Shown here piece after piece: positions 5,779 to 9,469 of a DNA stretch of 9,469 nt. Origin of the DNA: Desulfobacterales bacterium CG23_combo_of_CG06-09_8_20_14_all_51_8 (GTDB lineage: Bacteria > Desulfobacterota > Desulfobacteria > Desulfobacterales > Desulfosalsimonadaceae). The stretch spans positions 1 to 9,469 of the forward strand of contig PCSG01000141.1 of NCBI GenBank assembly GCA_002772195.1, read 5' to 3'. Under the pieces are notes generated by a model. That model was not told the DNA's origin. It did not search any database and worked only from the letters and a program-made list of their open reading frames with translations. Numbering within the stretch: position 1 is the first letter of the stretch; each line of letters begins with the position of its first letter. Both the position numbers and the translations under genes were made by a program.

Positions 5779-6204
5779 ATGAGTCAGAAGGAAACATCAA
5801 CAGGAAACCATCAGAAAAAGCTGATCAATCCTGCCGGTACAGAGGTAATCTATGATTCCATGCAGTTTTCACAAGCTGTCCAGGTCGGGGGTATGATTTG
5901 GATATCCGGCCAAGTCGGCATGAACGAAAAATTTGAAATGGCAGAGGGTATTGAAGCCCAAACTCGCCAGGCATTTATCAACCTTAAAAGAGTGCTCGAC
6001 GAAGCCGGTGGATCGCTTGAGGATATTGTTGAATTAGTGACGTATCACCTCTCAATGAGCGATATGCGAAAATTTGCCAAAGTGAAATCAGAATTTTTTC
6101 CTGATAATTATCCGGCATGGACAGCAATCGGAATAAACGAACTTGTATTGCCCGGTCTGCTTGTTGAAATTCGAGCGACCGCTGTAATAACTAAATTAAT
6201 GTAA
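5779..6204 (+). CDS. Rid (YjgF/YER057c/UK114) family protein lacking the catalytic Arg
   Basis: This 141-residue protein has the Rid fold signatures: MIWISGQVGMN near residues 39-49, AFINLKRVLDEAGGSLEDIV near 65-84, and VEIRATAV near 129-136. RidA-type imine/enamine deaminases have a catalytic Arg in a PAR(S/T) motif. Here the same place reads PAWT (residues 112-115), with Trp. So classic 2-aminoacrylate deaminase activity is unlikely, as in the Rid4-7 type subfamilies. The start is ATG 5779, backed by GGGAGG at 5766-5771, rather than the ATG at 5746, which has no such site. It has no obvious operon partner. Confidence 0.88.
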   Translation: MSQKETSTGNHQKKLINPAGTEVIYDSMQFSQAVQVGGMIWISGQVGMNEKFEMAEGIEAQTRQAFINLKRVLDEAGGSLEDIVELVTYHLSMSDMRKFAKVKSEFFPDNYPAWTAIGINELVLPGLLVEIRATAVITKLM

Positions 6205-6340
6205 CACTCGAAAATAGCCATACTCCAAAGGTTCCCGATGGAATATTTTATTGTTCTCCGGAACTCAGGCCCAAGTTTCCCCGGAAATCCGGCTCAATAG
6301 GTTTTCGGTTTTTTTCCACAACTCATTGAATAAGTTGCTT

Positions 6341-6925
6341 ATGGACGAACAGCTATATTTGTTTAAAATCACACTGGCCGATATTGAGCCGAAAATCTGG
6401 CGCCGTTTTTTGGTTCCGCCCACTATTTCGTTGGATAGACTTCATGAGGTAATCCAGATTGTGATGGGGTGGACTGACAGACATCTTTATGAATTCTCGA
6501 TTGGCAATAAAAAATACACCGAATACCCGGAATCACGGGAGGATGGCCTTAAAAGCGGGAAATTCAGACTTGGTGATCTGATCAAGCAAAAGGGCTACAC
6601 ATTTGGCTATTTGTATGATTTCGGGGATAGCTGGCAGCATGACCTTATTTTTGAAAATGACCGTTATGCCAGTCCAGACCCACGACATGAAGTCCATTGT
6701 ATTGATGGTGCACGGGCCTGCCCGCCTGAAGATGTCGGCGGCATAATGGGTTATAATGAGTTCTGCAAAATATTGAGGAATCCAGATCGTGAAGATTATG
6801 AAAGTTCCTGGGAATGGGTCAGTGCTGACTATGAAATTGAAAAATTTGATATTTATGAAATAAATGGGGCCTTGGCGAAATACCTGCACTGGTCCCGGGA
6901 TCGAGATCTGAAATGGCAGGGTTGA
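6341..6925 (+). CDS. Plasmid pRiA4b ORF-3-like family protein
   Basis: This 194-residue protein matches the pRiA4b ORF-3-like domain, common on plasmids and islands and of unknown biochemical role. Visible hallmarks are the N-terminal LFKITLADIEPKIWRRF (about 7-23), LHEVIQIVMGW (34-44), YLYDFGDSWQHDL (90-102) and GARACPPEDVGGIMGY (123-138). The open frame extends upstream to a TTG at 6251, but the family begins near MDEQLYLFKI, so ATG 6341 is chosen. There is no strong Shine-Dalgarno at either. The gap before it (6205-6340) shows nothing clear. Confidence 0.85.
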   Translation: MDEQLYLFKITLADIEPKIWRRFLVPPTISLDRLHEVIQIVMGWTDRHLYEFSIGNKKYTEYPESREDGLKSGKFRLGDLIKQKGYTFGYLYDFGDSWQHDLIFENDRYASPDPRHEVHCIDGARACPPEDVGGIMGYNEFCKILRNPDREDYESSWEWVSADYEIEKFDIYEINGALAKYLHWSRDRDLKWQG

Positions 6926-6981
6926 GCCTTTGCAATCCGTTGCTCCAGAAATAATTTTTCATTCAACAAGAGATTGAACCA

Positions 6982-7176
6982 ATGACCGGAACCATTCGCG
7001 CTGACATCAAACCCGGCGGAACTGTGCTGATTGTTTTGAAAAAAGACCAGAAAACAAATAAATTAACCCAAGGCATCATTAAAGACATTTTGACAAAATC
7101 CCCGAATCATCCGCATGGTATCAAGGTCCGTCTGGAAACCGGCGAGGTTGGTAGGGTAAAAGAGATACTGAACTGA
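6982..7176 (+). CDS. ywbE: YwbE family protein (DUF2196)
   Basis: This 64-residue protein is nearly colinear with Bacillus YwbE: IKPGGTVLIVLKKDQ, then KLTQGIIKDILTKSPNHPHG and IKVRLETGEVGRV. The HPHGIKVRL block is diagnostic. The function is unknown; the small beta-rich fold suggests a nucleic-acid or protein adaptor, which is speculation. The ATG at 6982 follows a weak AGAGA. It stands 56 bases after the pRiA4b-like gene, and its downstream side is occupied by the IS200-type insertion. Confidence 0.88.
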   Translation: MTGTIRADIKPGGTVLIVLKKDQKTNKLTQGIIKDILTKSPNHPHGIKVRLETGEVGRVKEILN

Positions 7177-7185
7177 AGTCATAGA

Positions 7186-7261
7186 CCACCGGCAAAGCCG
7201 GTGGCTTGAAATATCTGAACCGCTCAAAGCGGTTAAAACCTGGAACCACCTAAAGGTGGTT
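7186..7261. repeat. Three tandem hairpins at the IS right end
   Basis: Hairpin 1 is 7186-7193 with 7197-7204 (8 bp, AAA loop). Hairpin 2 is 7218-7224 with 7228-7234 (AACCGCT/AGCGGTT, CAA loop). Hairpin 3 is 7244-7250 with 7255-7261 (AACCACC/GGTGGTT, TAAA loop) and overlaps the tnpA stop. One hairpin near the tip is expected for transposase recognition. The other two may protect or end the tnpA transcript, or block read-through into the element. Confidence 0.75.
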
Positions 7262-7694
7262 ATTCAAATAATTTCATTTGGTTGTCAAATCTTCTATCTT
7301 CTTCATCTTGCCGTTGGATGTATAATCGTACATTATTTTCATCTTTGCCAACTGTTGAGACATAATACCCTCTGGCCCAAAAGTGTTGACCCACAAAATT
7401 CCTTGTTCGACCTTGATAACCACGGGCAATCTGAATAGCACTTTTGCCTTTGATGAAACCCACGACCTGAGATACTGCATATTTTGGAAGGATCGAAAGC
7501 AACATGTGGACGTGGTCCGGCATAAGATGCCCTTCGATCACATTGCACTCCTTTTGTTTTGCAAGCTCTCGAAAGATCTCCCCCAAATATTTCCTGAGTT
7601 CACCATATATAATCTTCTTGCGCCATTTCGGAATCCACACCAAGTGGTACTTGCATTCCCATATGGTATGGCTTAAACTTTGGCTGTCGTACAT
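7260..7694 (-). CDS. tnpA: IS200/IS605-family transposase TnpA (Y1 HUH)
   Basis: This 144-residue single-strand DNA transposase opens with WECKYHLVWIPKWRKK. The HUH metal-binding motif is HVH at residues 61-63 in HLMPDHVHMLL. The likely nucleophile is Tyr125 in NVRLYIQRQ. GFIKGKSA and FWARGYYVSTVG are family-typical. The length is normal and all motifs are intact, so the enzyme is probably active. The ATG follows directly after a hairpin that contains the AAGGAG ribosome binding site, which should keep translation low. Confidence 0.95.
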   Translation of the reverse strand: MYDSQSLSHTIWECKYHLVWIPKWRKKIIYGELRKYLGEIFRELAKQKECNVIEGHLMPDHVHMLLSILPKYAVSQVVGFIKGKSAIQIARGYQGRTRNFVGQHFWARGYYVSTVGKDENNVRLYIQRQDEEDRRFDNQMKLFE

Positions 7695-7745
7695 GGGAAG
7701 TCTCCTTTTCTTGAACTTTGAGCGGTTCAGATTGGGAGACTTCCC
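7695..7745 (-). promoter_or_regulatory. Leader hairpin hiding the tnpA ribosome binding site
   Basis: In the tnpA mRNA GGGAAGTCTCC (7745-7735) pairs perfectly over 11 bases with GGAGACTTCCC (7705-7695), ending next to the ATG at 7694. The GGAG of the ribosome binding site lies in the stem. The same arrangement represses IS200 transposase translation. The loop carries a 17-base segment (7716-7732) that is the reverse complement of 7213-7229 at the other IS end. Confidence 0.75.
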
Positions 7746-7777
7746 CTATATTCCCGTAAATGTCAAACTCTGGGAGT

Positions 7778-7796
7778 CCCCCGGCAGAGCCGGGGG
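7778..7796. repeat. IS left-end hairpin
   Basis: CCCCCGGC (7778-7785) pairs with GCCGGGGG (7789-7796) around AGA. It is the tip structure at the end upstream of tnpA. Its core CCGGC/GCCGG is the same as in the first hairpin of the opposite end, as expected for sites bound by the same transposase. Confidence 0.75.
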
Positions 7797-7842
7797 TTTA
7801 CCTGTTTTAATTATTGCAACCAAGATTATGGAGAATCCCGCT

Positions 7843-8136
7843 ATGGCTCTGACTAAAATATCAATGATATCAAAACTTTGTGAAGAAATTAAACTGGACA
7901 GAAAAAAGGCGACGGAATCAGTTGAAAAAATCATCGAAATTATCAAGTCCAGCTTGGCAGATGGTGATGCGGTTCTGATCAGCGGGTTCGGAAAATTTTC
8001 CGTGAATCAAAAGAATTCAAGGAAGGGCAGAAATCCCGCGACAAGTGAAGACCTGATGCTGCCGGCCCGGAAAGTTGTTGTTTTCAAATATTCTGGAAAG
8101 TTGAGGGACCAGATGAACAAGGGAAAGGGCAAGTAA
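7843..8136 (+). CDS. IHF/HU-family DNA-bending protein
   Basis: This 97-residue protein has two N-terminal helices (MALTKISMISKLCEEI onward), the HU/IHF signature around GFGKFSVNQKNSRKGRNP (48-65) and a beta-arm with the DNA-intercalating proline in GRNP (P65). The MALTK start and GRNPAT arm resemble IHF alpha, but a plain HU-type call is safer. ATG 7843 has GGAG at 7830-7833. An in-frame ATG at 7828 and a longer open frame reaching back into the IS are not supported. The IS200 element ends close upstream, so the native promoter may have been separated. DUF3024 follows after 11 bases. Confidence 0.92.
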   Translation: MALTKISMISKLCEEIKLDRKKATESVEKIIEIIKSSLADGDAVLISGFGKFSVNQKNSRKGRNPATSEDLMLPARKVVVFKYSGKLRDQMNKGKGK

Positions 8137-8147
8137 GGGGTAACTAT

Positions 8148-8492
8148 ATGACATTCAATGATATTGACCGCCACAAGATCAAAAAAGAGGTTGGGGATTT
8201 TTGTGTAAGGAAGACCCCGGCGCATTTGAAAGATAAATTGCGGTACGACTATGAATTTGAAAATCAGAATGTGATCCTTTATGAAATCCGGCCGGTATGG
8301 AACCAGAAGGATCAACATACCAAAATGCCGATCGCCAAATTGACATATGTCAGCACCCGAGACATCTGGAAACTTTACTGGATACGGGCAAGCGGCAAAT
8401 GGGAAAAATATCCGCCGATGGACTCGGCAAAAGAATTGAGCGATCTGGTTCAAGCAATCGATAAAGACAGGAGCGGATGTTTTTTCGGGTAA
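8148..8492 (+). CDS. DUF3024 domain protein
   Basis: This 114-residue protein has DUF3024 features: the N-terminal DxxLRYDYEFENQNV region, VILYEIRPVW (about 42-51), PIAKLTYVSTRDIWKLYWIRASGKWEKY, cut here as PIAKLTYVSTRDIW then KLYWIRASGKWEKY (about 61-88), and the C-terminal CFFG. The function is unknown; the family is often seen in small accessory operons. ATG 8148 has AAGGGG at a suitable distance. It starts 11 bases after the IHF/HU-like stop, so the two probably form one operon. Confidence 0.85.
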   Translation: MTFNDIDRHKIKKEVGDFCVRKTPAHLKDKLRYDYEFENQNVILYEIRPVWNQKDQHTKMPIAKLTYVSTRDIWKLYWIRASGKWEKYPPMDSAKELSDLVQAIDKDRSGCFFG

Positions 8493-8549
8493 CAATCAAT
8501 AGGCAAAAATCTTCCGGGCAGATTGCCCTTTCGGGAGTCGTTGACTTGG

Positions 8550-8576
8550 CACATAATCTCCACACACATAATCTCC
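8550..8576. repeat. 12-base direct repeat upstream of the small ORF
   Basis: CACATAATCTCC occurs at 8550-8561 and again at 8565-8576, a 15-base period. A TTGAC stands on each side (8541 and 8581). The location just before a possible promoter suggests a regulator site, but only two copies are present. Confidence 0.45.
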
Positions 8577-8580
8577 GTTC

Positions 8581-8611
8581 TTGACAAAATTGAAGAATGG
8601 CAGATTATTAT
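8581..8611 (+). promoter_or_regulatory. Possible promoter for the 8676 gene
   Basis: A perfect TTGACA (8581-8586) is followed by TATTAT (8606-8611) at 19 bases, longer than ideal. It lies 65 bases before the ATG at 8676. Confidence 0.35.
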
Positions 8612-8675
8612 ACGCAGAAACTATTTTGCAAGTGGTCAATATCTAAGCCGGAATTAATAGCAGGGAGAAGGAAAA

Positions 8676-8882
8676 ATGTTCCTGGCCCAAAGTGTTAAAA
8701 AATTCCTGAAAGAGAATTTTCAGGATGAGAAAAATGCTAAAAAAAAAGACGATGATTTCTTCCAAAGGATGAAAGACTTTGAATGCGGTTGCGGTTTAGA
8801 CCCTGATGACACATCAAGTGATCCTGCATTTCATTCTTTAATGGGGAATACTTGGCATGGAATGTTCGCCGGTGATGATTAG
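8676..8882 (+). CDS. Small acidic protein of unknown function
   Basis: I do not recognise this 68-residue protein. The N-terminal half is rich in Lys, Asp, Glu and Phe (FLKENFQDEKNAKKKDDDFF). The second half has a close cysteine pair CGCG (about 38-41), several Asp and a WHGMF segment near the end. There is no signal peptide or membrane segment. A good ribosome binding site (AGAAGGA, about 5 bases before ATG) and a plausible promoter support a real gene. Its stop overlaps by 4 bases the stop of the convergent gene on the minus strand. Confidence 0.6.
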   Translation: MFLAQSVKKFLKENFQDEKNAKKKDDDFFQRMKDFECGCGLDPDDTSSDPAFHSLMGNTWHGMFAGDD

Positions 8883-9469
8883 CTGTCATCATTTGGTAAA
8901 TCAACAGGCCGAAATAAAAGAGGTTGGCCTTCAGGATGTCTGTTGAACCTTTCTTGGTTTTTCTCTCGTTCCTCCGGTGTCTGAAATTTTCCGGACGCCG
9001 GTGTCTGTTTACGATCCAAATCCCCCGCATTCATCATATCAACTTTACTCGGGAGACTGTCCGGATTAAAAAAATCTCCCTGAAGAAGCGCTCCGTTAAG
9101 TTTTTCAAGATGCGCTGTCTTTTCCTGGGGCGTCCAGTTATCCCGTGTGAGAATATCTTTCGTTATTCCATAGATGACATCCCGTTGAGCTGCGGTCCCA
9201 GATTCATTAACGTCTCGTCGGTTACCACCAACATCAAACCCCACTCCTGATTCTGATTTTCCTAATCCAAAATTCAATCTGCCACCCAATTGCGTTGTAG
9301 CCTGAGTTATTTCTGATAATCTTATTGTCCCATTATATTCCTTCCCCCACTGGCTGGCGAAGCGGTTGGCAAAGGCGATGGCGTATCCCGGATCAGAAAA
9401 GACCTCACCCGGCAATGAATGTTGGCCGACCATACTGATGACATTGGCCTTGCCAAAATCCGGTCCTTT
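8879..9469 (-). CDS. C-terminal part of a large protein, possibly TraG-type conjugation protein
   Basis: The minus-strand frame is open to the window edge: upstream of the ATG at 9433 it continues KGPDFGKANVIS, so 9433 is not the start. The visible 196 residues include DPGYAIAFANRFASQWG, a glycine-rich GGRLNFGLGKSESGVGFDVG and a charged, disordered-looking tail (EEREKNQERFNRHPEG). The glycine-rich stretch after a helical segment resembles the C-terminal region of F/SXT-type TraG mating-pair proteins, and the integrated-element context agrees. No catalytic motif is seen, so the name is tentative. It is convergent with the small ORF, with overlapping stops. Confidence 0.4.
   Translation of the reverse strand, partial: KGPDFGKANVISMVGQHSLPGEVFSDPGYAIAFANRFASQWGKEYNGTIRLSEITQATTQLGGRLNFGLGKSESGVGFDVGGNRRDVNESGTAAQRDVIYGITKDILTRDNWTPQEKTAHLEKLNGALLQGDFFNPDSLPSKVDMMNAGDLDRKQTPASGKFQTPEEREKNQERFNRHPEGQPLLFRPVDLPNDDS

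Larger units (their letters stand above)
7180..7805 (-). mobile_element. IS200/IS605-family insertion sequence (tnpA only)
   Basis: A single-gene element is defined by a Y1 HUH transposase on the minus strand with hairpins at both ends. The end downstream of tnpA holds CCACCGGC/GCCGGTGG (7186-7204), and the upstream end holds CCCCCGGC/GCCGGGGG (7778-7796). Such elements have no terminal inverted repeats and move as single-stranded DNA. No TnpB is present. The exact boundaries are approximate because the target motif cannot be fixed from one copy. It lies between ywbE and the IHF/HU-like gene. Confidence 0.8.

Noticed and set aside
6533..6889. 118-codon minus-strand frame
   Set aside because: It is antisense to the well-supported pRiA4b ORF-3-like gene.
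7504..7842. Long N-terminal extension of the IHF/HU-like gene
   Set aside because: The extension is antisense to tnpA and runs through the IS end; the family start MALTK at 7843 has its own ribosome binding site.
8516..8528. GGGCA/TGCCC hairpin after DUF3024 as a terminator
   Set aside because: The stem is only 5 base pairs and is followed by three T and then GC-rich sequence.

Overview
The window looks like the edge of a mobile genomic island inserted into an ordinary bacterial chromosome. The proteins (RibF, peptide deformylase, Mut7-C RNase, a SNF2-type helicase with an adenine methyltransferase, YwbE, DUF3024, an IHF/HU-like protein) read like those of a Gram-negative deltaproteobacterium, perhaps a sulfate reducer of the Desulfobacterota. 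That placement comes from impression of the protein sequences alone and is tentative.

Left flank, about 1-1900, is core chromosome. On the minus strand are ribF (riboflavin kinase/FAD synthetase) and, 22 bases after its stop, the first 21 codons of a peptide deformylase gene. A complete tRNA-Leu(CAG) with a strong terminator lies on the plus strand. Next, on the minus strand, is a Mut7-C RNase gene broken by a one-base frameshift.

At 1900-1946 there is only the 3' part of a tRNA-Arg(ACG), ending inside the anticodon stem. This is the usual scar of tyrosine-integrase insertion into a tRNA gene. Short direct repeats follow it, like integrase arm sites. The island should run rightwards from about 1947, with the intact tRNA-Arg somewhere beyond 9469. 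No integrase gene is in the window.

The island part (about 1947-9469) is a patchwork. It holds a Fic toxin gene with an internal amber codon and, convergent with it, a small ORF carrying the Fic-inhibitory motif. An apparently intact AbrB/PIN (VapBC-type) toxin-antitoxin operon has a perfect operator palindrome. Fragments follow of a DnaE-type polymerase, a SNF2 helicase and a DNA methyltransferase; the last two look like the wreck of one restriction or defence locus. Intact small accessory genes come next (a Rid-family protein without the catalytic arginine, a pRiA4b ORF-3-like protein, YwbE), then an IS200/IS605 insertion with a translation-blocking leader hairpin. An IHF/HU-like gene is followed by a DUF3024 gene, then a small unknown acidic protein. 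The right edge cuts a large minus-strand protein whose C-terminus looks like a conjugation TraG-type protein, which would fit an integrative conjugative element.

Taken together, the selfish modules (VapBC, IS200) look functional, while the host-interaction and defence genes (Fic, helicase, methyltransferase, polymerase) are decayed.
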